Shown one piece after another: positions 7,222 to 14,391 of a stretch of 18,746 nt of DNA. Each line of letters begins with the position of its first letter. Within the stretch, counting starts at the first letter, position 1. A program made the translations under genes and the position numbers. The notes beneath the pieces are model-generated. The model was not told the origin of the DNA. It did no database searches and saw only the letters and a list, made by a program, of their open reading frames with translations. Origin of the DNA: an uncultured Clostridia bacterium (GTDB lineage: Bacteria; Bacillota; Clostridia; Oscillospirales; Ruminococcaceae); contig CALBJC010000158.1 of assembly GCA_937892655.1 (NCBI GenBank), positions 1 through 18,746 on the forward strand, in the 5' to 3' direction.

Positions 7222-8390
7222 TAGATTATAATAAAATCGTTGCTAAGGCTGCTATGGAAATGAAGCCAAGCGGTATCAGAAAATTTTTTGATATTGCCCA
7301 GAGCATGGAAGGGGTTATTTCCCTTGGTGTTGGCGAACCAAATTTCCAGACTCCTTGGCCAATCAGAAGAGCAGCAATTACAGCTCTTGAAAAAGGCAGA
7401 ACTGTTTATACTGCAAATGCAGGTTTAGCAAAGCTTAGAGATTCAATTTCAAAGCATATGCAAAAAAAGCTCAATACCACCTACTCACCCGACAATGAAA
7501 TTATTGTTACAGTTGGCGGTTCAGAGGCTATTGACCTTGCAATCAGAGCTTTAGTTGAGCCTGGAGATGAGGTATTGGTTGTTGAACCTTGTTTTGTATG
7601 CTATGCGCCTATCGTTTCATTATCAGGCGGTATTCCAGTTTCAGTTCCTACTGAGCTTAAAGATAATTTTAAATTAAGAGCTTCCGCTTTGAAAAATGCT
7701 ATTACTGATAAAACAAAGTTATTAATCTTACCTTATCCTAATAACCCAACAGGCGCTATTATGACAAGAGAGGATTTGGAAGAAATCGCTGATGTTATAA
7801 GGGATACAAATATATGTATTCTTACTGATGAAATATACTGTGATTTAACCTACGGTCTCAAGCATACTTCTATAGTCGAGCTTGATGGTATGAAAGAAAG
7901 AACTATATATATTAACGGTTTTTCAAAAGGCTACGCTATGACCGGATGGCGCTTAGGCTGGCTTGCAGGTCCCGAACAAATTGTAAAGCATATGCTCAAA
8001 ATTCATCAGTATGCTATTATGTCATCACCAACTATCAGTCAGTATGCCGCTATTGAAGCTTTGGAAAATTGCGATAGCGATGTAGAAAACATGGTTGAAG
8101 ATTATGATATAAGAAGAAAATATCTTGTAGATGCTTTAAATAAGCTTGGACTTGAATGCTTCGAACCACAAGGAGCATTCTATGTATTCCCTTGTATAAA
8201 GTCTACGGGGCTTTCAAGTGAAGAATTCTGCGAAAAGCTTTTGTATTCAAAAAAGGTCGCTGTAGTTCCCGGTAACGCATTCGGTGACAGCGGTGAAGGC
8301 TTTATAAGAATTTCTTATGCTTACTCACTCAAGTATTTAAAAGAAGCAGTAAAACTGATTGGTAGTTTTTTAGAAGATCTTAAAAATTAG
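7218..8390 (+). CDS. PLP-dependent class I/II aminotransferase
   Basis: A 390-residue fold-type I aminotransferase, the normal size for the AspC/PatA group. Visible residues are the substrate/PLP phosphate region G-V-G-E-P-N-F (37-43), N-N-P-T-G (175-179), D204-E-I-Y (PLP ring), the Schiff-base lysine K237 in G-F-S-K-G-Y-A, R245 in W-R-L-G-W, and the C-terminal carboxylate-binding Arg in G-F-I-R-I-S-Y. It probably transfers amino groups between an amino acid and a 2-oxoacid in the cytosol; the exact substrate is not readable. Its start overlaps the Lrp gene stop by 4 bp. The gene after it is ispE with only 14 nt between, so all three are likely one transcript. Confidence 0.93.
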   Translation: MIDYNKIVAKAAMEMKPSGIRKFFDIAQSMEGVISLGVGEPNFQTPWPIRRAAITALEKGRTVYTANAGLAKLRDSISKHMQKKLNTTYSPDNEIIVTVGGSEAIDLAIRALVEPGDEVLVVEPCFVCYAPIVSLSGGIPVSVPTELKDNFKLRASALKNAITDKTKLLILPYPNNPTGAIMTREDLEEIADVIRDTNICILTDEIYCDLTYGLKHTSIVELDGMKERTIYINGFSKGYAMTGWRLGWLAGPEQIVKHMLKIHQYAIMSSPTISQYAAIEALENCDSDVENMVEDYDIRRKYLVDALNKLGLECFEPQGAFYVFPCIKSTGLSSEEFCEKLLYSKKVAVVPGNAFGDSGEGFIRISYAYSLKYLKEAVKLIGSFLEDLKN

Positions 8391-8404
8391 TATTGGAGGA
8401 TATT

Positions 8405-9304
8405 ATGGACAACCCTGTCGCGGTCAGTTCGCCCGCAAAGCTCAATCTAGTATTAGATATTATAGGTAAACGTGCAGATGGCTATCACTTTTTGGCATCA
8501 ATTATGCAGACAGTCAACATCTTTGACACCGTGAAAGTCAGCTACAATGAAACAAGTCTTAATGAACTTGAGATTATTTGTAACATTGAAAGTATTCCTT
8601 GTGACGCAAGTAACCTCGCTTACAAGGCAGCTAAGGCGTTCTTTGAGCATTTTGATGAAGAAATTCCGAATGGTATTACTATCGAAATTGAAAAGGATAT
8701 TCCTCAATGTGCAGGTATGGCTGGCGGCAGCGCAGACGCAGCAGCAACCTTTGTTGCTCTCAACAAGCTTTTTGAAAAGGAGCTTACTGTTGATGAAATA
8801 TGCGAACTGGCTGCAACTGTTGGTGCAGATATTCCTTTCTGCATCCAGGGCGGCACTATGCTTTGTGAAGGTATTGGAGATATACTTACCCCTATGCCTA
8901 ATATGCCTGAATGCTATTTTGTTGTTGCAAAACCAGATAATGTTGATATATCTACCCCTGAAGCTTACAACAAGTTTGATCAGAAGGAAATAGAGGCATA
9001 TGAACAGATTGATGACTTCATTGCATCATTAACTTTAGAAAACTTGGATAATATATCAGAGCTTCTATTTAATGCTTTAGAAATTGCTGTAGATAATGAA
9101 GAAATATTTATTCTTAAAAATAAGATGATTGAAAATGGCGCTTTAGGCGCTGTTATGACAGGAAGCGGTTCAGCAGTATTCGGAATTTTTGATAAAAAAC
9201 GTACTGCTCAGAAATGTGCTGATGATTTAGAGGATGAATATAAATTTGTAAGAGTTTGTACCCCTTGTAATCACGGTGCTCAGATAATTGAAGTGGAGGA
9301 ATAA
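8405..9304 (+). CDS. ispE: 4-diphosphocytidyl-2-C-methyl-D-erythritol kinase
   Basis: A 299-residue GHMP kinase of the non-mevalonate (MEP) isoprenoid pathway; it phosphorylates CDP-methylerythritol with ATP. Motifs seen are S-P-A-K-L-N-L with the catalytic Lys at 12, the glycine-rich ATP loop P-Q-C-A-G-M-A-G-G-S-A-D (100-111), the catalytic Asp at 142 in G-A-D-I-P-F, and the C-terminal T-G-S-G-S-A-V-F-G-I-F. Lys and Asp correspond to K10 and D141 of the E. coli enzyme. The ATG at 8405 is chosen because GGAGGA lies 4 nt upstream. An in-frame TTG at 8393 overlaps that ribosome binding site and is rejected. The usual neighbours (purR, rsmA) are absent. Confidence 0.95.
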   Translation: MDNPVAVSSPAKLNLVLDIIGKRADGYHFLASIMQTVNIFDTVKVSYNETSLNELEIICNIESIPCDASNLAYKAAKAFFEHFDEEIPNGITIEIEKDIPQCAGMAGGSADAAATFVALNKLFEKELTVDEICELAATVGADIPFCIQGGTMLCEGIGDILTPMPNMPECYFVVAKPDNVDISTPEAYNKFDQKEIEAYEQIDDFIASLTLENLDNISELLFNALEIAVDNEEIFILKNKMIENGALGAVMTGSGSAVFGIFDKKRTAQKCADDLEDEYKFVRVCTPCNHGAQIIEVEE

Positions 9305-9307
9305 TAA

Positions 9308-10216
9308 ATGGCCAGAAATTCAAGATGTCAGATTTGCGGCTATAAATTCAGAAATGATGATGGCGATATTTGTCCTGAATGTTTAGCGCCGAGAGATGAT
9401 GTTGAAAGTTGTGATGATGTTCATTCTCACGAAGAAATCGAAGATGTTACATTTGTAAACGAAGATGTTACTTTTACTGAGCAGCCAAAGCCTCAGATAC
9501 CACCTCAGCAGCAGAATACTTACAGACCGCCAGTCACACCAGGTAATATAAAAATTGATTTTGCAAAAAAGAAGAAGAACAAATCATGTGCAACTATTGC
9601 TATTGTATATGTTGTAATTGCTGTTCTTGTTTCAGTAATTTCTGTGATTGCAGGCTTTATCTCAGCAGCTAATTCTGACAGCAATGCAAACAGATATCCG
9701 ACTGTTTCAAACTTCTCATATGAGATTTCAATTCCTGAAATCAACATACCTACTTTACCAGACTTCTCTATTCCTGATATATTAATTCCTGACATAGATT
9801 TGTCATCTGACTATGAGTATCTTGGAAATATGGGTATAGATTTTGACCTTATAATGAATGGACTTACAGCAGACTATAAATTATCGGATCCAAAGTACGT
9901 TTCTTCAAAGGACAGAGTTTCTGTAATTCTTATCATCACCAATAACGGTGATGAAGCAATTACAGTATCGAGTTCTGATTTTGCACCTGAGTTAGTAACA
10001 TACAATGGCAATGATGGAGTTTACGACAATCATCCGATTATCACAGATTCAAAAACAACAACTATTGAAGCTGGCAAGAGCTCTACATTCAAGCTTGAAT
10101 ATGATGTTGAAAATGCAACAAATACAAGGTTTGTTTTCAACGCTATGAACTATGAATTAGATTCAGATGGAAACATTTCGGGATATTATGTAGCACAGCT
10201 TAAATTTAATGGTTAA
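9308..10216 (+). CDS. zinc-ribbon membrane protein with extracytoplasmic beta domain
   Basis: 302 residues, not assignable to a named function. In order: an N-terminal zinc ribbon (C7-x2-C10, C22-x2-C25); an acidic then Pro/Gln-rich linker; a K-K-K-K-N-K basic stop; one transmembrane helix (about 95-118); a proline-phased segment with I-P or L-P every five to six residues (142-162); and a C-terminal domain (about 175-302) resembling DUF4352/DUF5067-type beta sandwiches (V-S-V-I-L-I-I-T-N-N-G-D, F-K-L-E-Y-D-V). The basic flank places the zinc ribbon inside and the beta domain outside. The gene starts 3 nt after ispE with a GGAGGA site and ends at a strong terminator, so it is probably the last gene of that transcript. 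A surface or sensing role is inference. Confidence 0.82.
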   Translation: MARNSRCQICGYKFRNDDGDICPECLAPRDDVESCDDVHSHEEIEDVTFVNEDVTFTEQPKPQIPPQQQNTYRPPVTPGNIKIDFAKKKKNKSCATIAIVYVVIAVLVSVISVIAGFISAANSDSNANRYPTVSNFSYEISIPEINIPTLPDFSIPDILIPDIDLSSDYEYLGNMGIDFDLIMNGLTADYKLSDPKYVSSKDRVSVILIITNNGDEAITVSSSDFAPELVTYNGNDGVYDNHPIITDSKTTTIEAGKSSTFKLEYDVENATNTRFVFNAMNYELDSDGNISGYYVAQLKFNG

Positions 10217-10219
10217 TTT

Positions 10220-10249
10220 ATGACGGGGTTATTCCCCGTCATTATTTTT
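10220..10249 (+). terminator. intrinsic terminator after the zinc-ribbon membrane protein gene
   Basis: A perfect 9-bp stem with a G/C core (10220-10228 with 10234-10242), a 5-nt loop, then TATTTTT. It begins 3 nt after the stop codon. It precedes the radical SAM gene's ribosome binding site by only a few bases, so that gene needs read-through or its own start site. Confidence 0.85.
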
Positions 10250-10258
10250 GGAGTTAAT

Positions 10259-11155
10259 ATGAATAATACAAATCTTAAAGAATGCAAGGTATGCCCAAGA
10301 GAATGTGGTGTTGACAGAACAAAAACTACAGGATTTTGCAGACAAAGTAACAAAATCAGAATAGCCAGAGCTGACCTTCATATGTGGGAAGAACCATGTA
10401 TAAGCGGTACAAAAGGCTCTGGCACGATTTTCTTTTCAGGTTGCTCATTAAAATGCATATATTGTCAGAATTTTTCTATATCAAATGAAAATATGGGCTA
10501 TGAAGTTACCAAAGAAAGACTGGCTGAATTAATGCTGGGGCTTCAGAATAAAGGTGCACACAATATAAACCTTGTAAACCCGACTCACTTTACACCACAG
10601 ATTATAGAATGTCTTGAATCAATTAAAGATAAACTCAAAATTCCAGTTGTTTATAACTGCAGCGGATATGAAAAAGAGGATACAATAAAGCTTTTAAAAG
10701 GTTATGTAGATATTTTTCTTACTGATTTCAAGTATTTTGATAATGAACTTGCAAACAGATTGAGTCTTGCGCCAGACTATTTTGAAGTTGCAAACAAAGC
10801 AATCAAAGAAATGATTTCAATTACAGGTAAGCCTGTCTATAAAGATGACATTCTACAAAAAGGCACAATAATAAGGCATCTGGTTTTACCCGGATTCAGA
10901 AAAAATTCGATTGACCTCATTGAACATATAAAAAACACGTTTGATGATGACACATATATTCTCAGTGTAATGAGTCAGTACACTCCCATCCACAAAAATT
11001 TTGAAATAAAATCACTTAACAGAAGTCTTTCAACATTTGAATACAATAGTGTTCTGAAAACTATTGATAGTCTTGACCTAGATGGCTATGTACAGGAGTT
11101 TTCCTCCTCTGATACCAAATATATCCCACAGTTTTATGATAAGGATTTCCAATAA
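10259..11155 (+). CDS. radical SAM protein, PflX/COG1313-like
   Basis: A 298-residue radical SAM enzyme. The [4Fe-4S]-SAM motif is C62-x3-C66-x2-C69 in S-G-C-S-L-K-C-I-Y-C-Q-N-F. An extra N-terminal cysteine cluster (C9, C12, C16, C27; C-K-V-C-P-R-E-C-G-V-D-R) is typical of the PflX/COG1313 group related to pyruvate formate-lyase activases. The target is unknown. The ATG at 10259 is chosen because GGAG lies 5 nt upstream and this start leaves the family's C-x2-C-P-R-x-C-G near residue 9. An upstream in-frame ATG at 10220 lies inside a terminator stem and has no ribosome binding site. No glycyl radical enzyme is encoded nearby. Confidence 0.9.
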   Translation: MNNTNLKECKVCPRECGVDRTKTTGFCRQSNKIRIARADLHMWEEPCISGTKGSGTIFFSGCSLKCIYCQNFSISNENMGYEVTKERLAELMLGLQNKGAHNINLVNPTHFTPQIIECLESIKDKLKIPVVYNCSGYEKEDTIKLLKGYVDIFLTDFKYFDNELANRLSLAPDYFEVANKAIKEMISITGKPVYKDDILQKGTIIRHLVLPGFRKNSIDLIEHIKNTFDDDTYILSVMSQYTPIHKNFEIKSLNRSLSTFEYNSVLKTIDSLDLDGYVQEFSSSDTKYIPQFYDKDFQ

Positions 11156-11228
11156 TTTGTATATTATATTTTTGTAATACTTGTTTTACCTGATGTATTG
11201 AAATATATAACATATTAAATAACAATTC

Positions 11229-11260
11229 CCTTCTGTTATCTTTTATACTATAACAGAAGG
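11229..11260 (+). promoter_or_regulatory. 11-bp inverted repeat covering the ribosome binding site of the HD gene
   Basis: A perfect stem (11229-11239 with 11250-11260) and 10-nt loop. Its 3' arm contains AGAAGG, most of the AGAAGGAG ribosome binding site of the gene starting at 11270. As RNA it would hide the site; as DNA it is a palindrome that could be an operator. A weak TTGTTT-17-TATATA promoter-like pair lies upstream (about 11181-11209). No U-tract follows, so it is not a terminator. Confidence 0.6.
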
Positions 11261-11269
11261 AGTGATAAC

Positions 11270-11782
11270 TTGAACGAAGAAAGCAGATTAAACAAATTTG
11301 TAAGCAATAAAGAGTTTTACAGTTATATCAGCGATCTAATAAATAACAATAGCGTTTTACAGTTAAAGAGCTTTACTCATCATTATTTTACTACTTGTTA
11401 TGACCATAGCATTCGCGTAGCATACCATAATTTTATAATTTGTAAATTACTTGGATTGAATGCAAAAGCAGCATCGCGCGGCGGATTGCTTCATGATTTG
11501 TATCTGTATAACAGAAAAACTTATGTGCGTTCAAAAGGCGAAAAGCTCCACGGTTTTCGTCATCCGCATATAGCACTTGATAATGCTTCAAAATTATTCA
11601 GACTTACAAAAATAGAAAAAGATATTATTGTAAAGCATATGTTCCCTCTTACACTCAAATTTCCAAAATATCCCGAAAGCTATATAACAACCATTACAGA
11701 TAAATATCTGTGTGTTGCAGAGATAACCGAGGGTTTATTTAAGGTAGCTTTTAACGGATTAAATAAGTTTGCATATAATTGA
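11270..11782 (+). CDS. HD-domain protein (putative metal-dependent phosphohydrolase)
   Basis: 170 residues with an HD-superfamily pattern: H46 in Y-D-H-S, the H75-D76 doublet in G-L-L-H-D-L, H98/H100 in R-H-P-H, H123 in V-K-H-M-F-P-L, and D144 in T-D-K. These metal-ligand residues suggest a phosphohydrolase acting on a nucleotide or similar substrate, but the substrate is not identifiable. The start is TTG at 11270, with AGAAGGAG 7 nt upstream. No ATG exists near the N terminus; the first internal Met is far into the HD domain. The ribosome binding site sits in a stable hairpin (11229-11260), so translation may be controlled. The gene stands alone, ending at a bidirectional terminator. Confidence 0.85.
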   Translation: MNEESRLNKFVSNKEFYSYISDLINNNSVLQLKSFTHHYFTTCYDHSIRVAYHNFIICKLLGLNAKAASRGGLLHDLYLYNRKTYVRSKGEKLHGFRHPHIALDNASKLFRLTKIEKDIIVKHMFPLTLKFPKYPESYITTITDKYLCVAEITEGLFKVAFNGLNKFAYN

Positions 11783-11816
11783 AAAAGACCTTTGAGATTC
11801 TCAAAGGTCTTTTTGG
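11782..11816 (+). terminator. bidirectional intrinsic terminator between the HD gene and mtnN
   Basis: A perfect 15-bp stem (11782-11796 with 11800-11814), including A/T tails on both sides. It provides a T run on either strand. It lies exactly between two convergent genes and should end both transcripts. Confidence 0.92.
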
Positions 11817-11820
11817 CTTT

Positions 11821-12501
11821 TTATATTGATTTTATTGTAGCAATTACAACATCTGCATTTCTCTTAGCAGCCTTTACTTCAAACTCCTCGAATGACATCT
11901 CGCCTTCATCATCCGCATTGTCTGAAATACATCTTACTGTAACAAACGGTGTCTTGTTTCTGAAGCAACAATGAGCGATACCAGCACTCTCCATATCAAC
12001 TGCAAGTGGTGAGAAAGCATCAACAATTGACTTCTTAACAGCATTATCTGAAATAAACTGTTCACCTGAAACAATTTTGCCAATGTGATATGGAATATCA
12101 AGTTTCTTGCAAGTTTCAACTACTGCTTCAATAAGCTTCTTATCTGTTTCAAATGAGCTTGCATATGGTGGATAGTTTTCTAAAAATCTCATTGTAACAT
12201 CGTGATGCTGACAGCAATCGGCAATTACAACATCACAAACCTTCACCTTTACGTTCATACCGCCTGCAATACCTGTATTTACAACAAATTCAGGATCGAA
12301 ATTATCAATTAAAACCTGAGCACATACTGCCGCATTCACCTTTGCAACGCCACAGCAAACACTTACAACTCTGATATTTTCAAGGTTAGCTATATGAAAT
12401 TCATAGCCAGCTTTTTCAATGATTTCTTCTGTATTCAAAGCATTGCGGATATCAACAAGCTCTGAAGGCATAGCACCAATAATACCAACTGTTCTCATCA
12501 T
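11821..12501 (-). CDS. mtnN: 5'-methylthioadenosine/S-adenosylhomocysteine nucleosidase
   Basis: 226 residues, the usual length. It cleaves adenine from MTA and SAH, by-products of polyamine synthesis and methylation. Motifs: G-I-I-G-A-M-P-S-E with catalytic Glu 14, N-T-G-I-A-G-G (75-81), S-G-E-Q-F-I (145-150), D-M-E-S-A-G-I-A with Glu 171, and R-C-I-S-D-N-A-D with Asp 194. Glu 14, Glu 171 and Asp 194 correspond to E12, E174 and D197 of the E. coli enzyme. There are two adjacent ATGs; only a weak AGG precedes them, so either may be used. The gene is transcribed alone, from a promoter at about 12538-12566 to the shared terminator. Confidence 0.95.
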   Translation of the reverse strand: MMRTVGIIGAMPSELVDIRNALNTEEIIEKAGYEFHIANLENIRVVSVCCGVAKVNAAVCAQVLIDNFDPEFVVNTGIAGGMNVKVKVCDVVIADCCQHHDVTMRFLENYPPYASSFETDKKLIEAVVETCKKLDIPYHIGKIVSGEQFISDNAVKKSIVDAFSPLAVDMESAGIAHCCFRNKTPFVTVRCISDNADDEGEMSFEEFEVKAAKRNADVVIATIKSI

Positions 12502-12537
12502 TATTACCTACTCTTTCGGTTGAATTTTAATACTTAA

Positions 12538-12566
12538 ATTTTATCACATTTTGCGTTTAAAGTAAA
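12538..12566 (-). promoter_or_regulatory. probable sigma-A promoter of mtnN
   Basis: On the minus strand TTTACT (12561-12566), a 17-base spacer and TAAAAT (12538-12543), about 37 nt upstream of the mtnN start. The match is good at the -10 box and moderate at the -35 box. Confidence 0.6.
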
Positions 12567-12585
12567 GAGTTTTTAATCAAATCTA

Positions 12586-12614
12586 TTGCATTCCTGTTCA
12601 AAATGAAATATAAT
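12586..12614 (+). promoter_or_regulatory. sigma-A promoter of the 68-residue protein gene
   Basis: TTGCAT (12586-12591), a 17-base spacer and a perfect TATAAT (12609-12614), 33 nt before the ATG. It diverges from the mtnN promoter, with 20 bp between the two -35 boxes. Confidence 0.75.
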
Positions 12615-12646
12615 ATAAGCATATGAATTAAAGTGCAGGTGTAAGT

Positions 12647-12853
12647 ATGTATTATTATATTGTTCTTATCAATCAGGAAAGCTATATTTTCAACAGAAGG
12701 ACTAAGCTTAGGAGCTTTTGTATGGCAAGAAAATTCTCATCCAAATATCTGGCTAAAAAATACTTTTTAGAAAGCGATTTCAGAGATATGGATTATGAAG
12801 TTATTAAAGTCAGAAATGAAGCAGTTACTGACCCTGATTATGAACCACTTTAA
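12647..12853 (+). CDS. hypothetical small protein (68 aa)
   Basis: 68 residues, not recognised. It is basic and aromatic (M-Y-Y-Y-I-V-L-I-N start, several Tyr, Phe, Lys and Arg) and ends acidic with D-P-D-Y-E-P-L. There is no signal peptide, membrane helix or cysteine motif (one Cys). A GCAGGTG site lies 5 nt before the ATG. It has its own near-consensus promoter and terminator, which argues that it is a real monocistronic gene. It sits between mtnN (divergent) and glgA (convergent). The Y-x-I-V-x-I start followed by a charged helix hints at a small alpha/beta fold, but no function is proposed. Confidence 0.72.
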   Translation: MYYYIVLINQESYIFNRRTKLRSFCMARKFSSKYLAKKYFLESDFRDMDYEVIKVRNEAVTDPDYEPL

Positions 12854-12864
12854 AAGGCAATCCA

Positions 12865-12899
12865 AAAGCCACAAAGCATTGCTTTGTGGCTTTGTTTTT
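12865..12899 (+). terminator. intrinsic terminator between the 68-aa gene and glgA
   Basis: A perfect 13-bp stem (12865-12877 with 12881-12893) and 3-nt loop, then G and TTTTT on the plus strand. It ends the small gene. On the minus strand it follows the glgA stop, with a shorter TTTT tract, so it may also end the glycogen operon. Confidence 0.9.
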
Positions 12900-12900
12900 A

Positions 12901-14313
12901 TTATACTAAGCTCTGATAAAGCTCCTGATACTTCTTTGCAGATGTATCCCAGCTGAAATCCTGCTTGAGAGCATGAGTAACAAGCTTGCCCCACTGAGCG
13001 CGCTTATCGTAGTAAACCTTTGCTCTTGTGATTGCATCAAGCATATCGTGAGCGTTGTAAGTTTTGAATGTAAAACCTGTACCGCCCTTTTCACCGCAGT
13101 CAGTAATACTATCTCTAAGACCACCGGTTTCTCTGACAATTGGGATAGTACCATATCTGAGAGAGACCATCTGAGCCAAACCGCAAGGCTCACTCTGTGA
13201 TGGCATTAAGAACATATCACAACCGGCGTAAATCTTTCTTGCAAGCTCAGGCACAAAACCAAGAGTAACAGAAACCTTATCGCTGTAACGATACTGCATT
13301 TCTTTGAAGAAATCTTCATAAATCTTTTCGCCGGAACCTAAAATAGCAAACTTATATCCAAGCTTTATGACATCTTCAAAAACATATTTGATAAGGTCAA
13401 TACCCTTATGTGATACAAAGCGGGTTACTATACCTATAACCGGTTCCTTACCCTTTGGAAGACCAAGCTCTTCAAGAAGCTTTTCTTTACAAACAGCCTT
13501 GCCTGACTTATCTTCTGCACTGAAGTTTTTGAAGATTGCAGGATCAGTTGCAGGATCATAAACCGTGGTATCAATGCCATTGAGTATACCGCTGAGCTTG
13601 TTCTGACGATGAACCAAAATTCTGTCAAGGCCATGAGCATACCAAGGATCAAGAATTTCCCATGCGTAGCTTGGAGAAACTGTTGTAACCTTGTCAGCAC
13701 ATTCAATAGCGCCCTTCATAAAGTTTACACAACCATCATACTCAACAAGTGAAGTATGATACATAGGAATACCAATCATTTCATTCACAAGCTCAAGACC
13801 ATATTTGCCCTGATATGCAATATTATGTATTGTAAACACAGTTTTGATATCCTCATACCCTACCTGATAACGATAGTATATATTATAGTAAACAGGAATG
13901 AGTGCTGTCTGCCAGTCATTACAGTTGATTACATCAGGCTTGAAGTCAATGTATCTTATAAGTTCAAGCACTGCTCGAGAGAAGAATACAAATCTTTCAG
14001 CGTCATCATAGAAACCGTACATTCCCTGACGGTTATAATAGTATTCATTATCAAGAAGATAATACTTAACACCATTGAATTCGCCCTGAAATACGCCGCA
14101 ATACTGATTTCTCCAGCCTACTGGTACAGTATAGTTTGTAATAAATTCAAGCTTTTCTCTGAGTTCAGGCTTTACGCTGGCGTAGAGAGGCATAACAACT
14201 ATACACTCATCTCCAAGTCTGTTAAGTGCCTGAGGAAGTGAACCTGCTACATCTGCAAGACCGCCAGAAGCTGCATAAGGAATAGCTTCAGAAGAAGTAT
14301 AAATTATTTTCAA
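12901..14313 (-). CDS. glgA: glycogen synthase (ADP-glucose type, GT5)
   Basis: A 470-residue GT5 glucosyltransferase that extends alpha-1,4-glucan from ADP-glucose. Visible are the N-terminal A-S-G-G-L-A-D-V loop (15-22), D133-W in C-N-D-W-Q-T, H163-N, N245-G-I-D, R298 and K303 in T-R-F-V-S-H-K-G, E375 in P-S-Q-S-E-P-C-G-L, and the C-terminal E-T-G-G-L (395-399). The first motif has Ala where E. coli GlgA has Lys 15 (K-x-G-G-L). The start is TTG at 14311-14313 with AAAGGGTG upstream; the family N terminus M-K-I-I-Y-x-x-S-E begins exactly here. It is the last gene of glgB-C-D-A, 78 nt after glgD, and that gap holds a stem-loop. Confidence 0.95.
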   Translation of the reverse strand: MKIIYTSSEAIPYAASGGLADVAGSLPQALNRLGDECIVVMPLYASVKPELREKLEFITNYTVPVGWRNQYCGVFQGEFNGVKYYLLDNEYYYNRQGMYGFYDDAERFVFFSRAVLELIRYIDFKPDVINCNDWQTALIPVYYNIYYRYQVGYEDIKTVFTIHNIAYQGKYGLELVNEMIGIPMYHTSLVEYDGCVNFMKGAIECADKVTTVSPSYAWEILDPWYAHGLDRILVHRQNKLSGILNGIDTTVYDPATDPAIFKNFSAEDKSGKAVCKEKLLEELGLPKGKEPVIGIVTRFVSHKGIDLIKYVFEDVIKLGYKFAILGSGEKIYEDFFKEMQYRYSDKVSVTLGFVPELARKIYAGCDMFLMPSQSEPCGLAQMVSLRYGTIPIVRETGGLRDSITDCGEKGGTGFTFKTYNAHDMLDAITRAKVYYDKRAQWGKLVTHALKQDFSWDTSAKKYQELYQSLV

Positions 14314-14342
14314 AGGTAAAACACCCTTTCGATTTAATGTAA

Positions 14343-14379
14343 AGCAAGGGATTGGTGATAAAACACTAATCCCTTTGCT
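14343..14379 (-). other. stem-loop in the glgD-glgA intergenic gap
   Basis: Arms 14343-14357 and 14364-14379 pair over 15 positions with one bulged base. One pair is G-U on the plus strand but A-C on the minus strand. On the transcribed (minus) strand no T run follows, so it is not a classical terminator. It could be an mRNA processing or stability element that sets glgA levels apart from glgC/glgD; this is inference. Confidence 0.5.
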
Positions 14380-14391
14380 GTGTTGATTATA

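Noticed and set aside
8393..8404. A TTG start for ispE, 12 bases upstream
   Set aside because: The TTG overlaps the GGAGGA ribosome binding site, so it cannot be served by it; the ATG at 8405 fits.
8547..8993. A 148-codon frame overlapping ispE on the same strand
   Set aside because: It is an out-of-frame shadow within ispE (Leu-rich product). IspE has full-length motif support.
13756..14241. A 161-codon open frame on the plus strand opposite glgA
   Set aside because: It is a shadow of glgA with no ribosome binding site and low-complexity content; the glgA frame has all family motifs.
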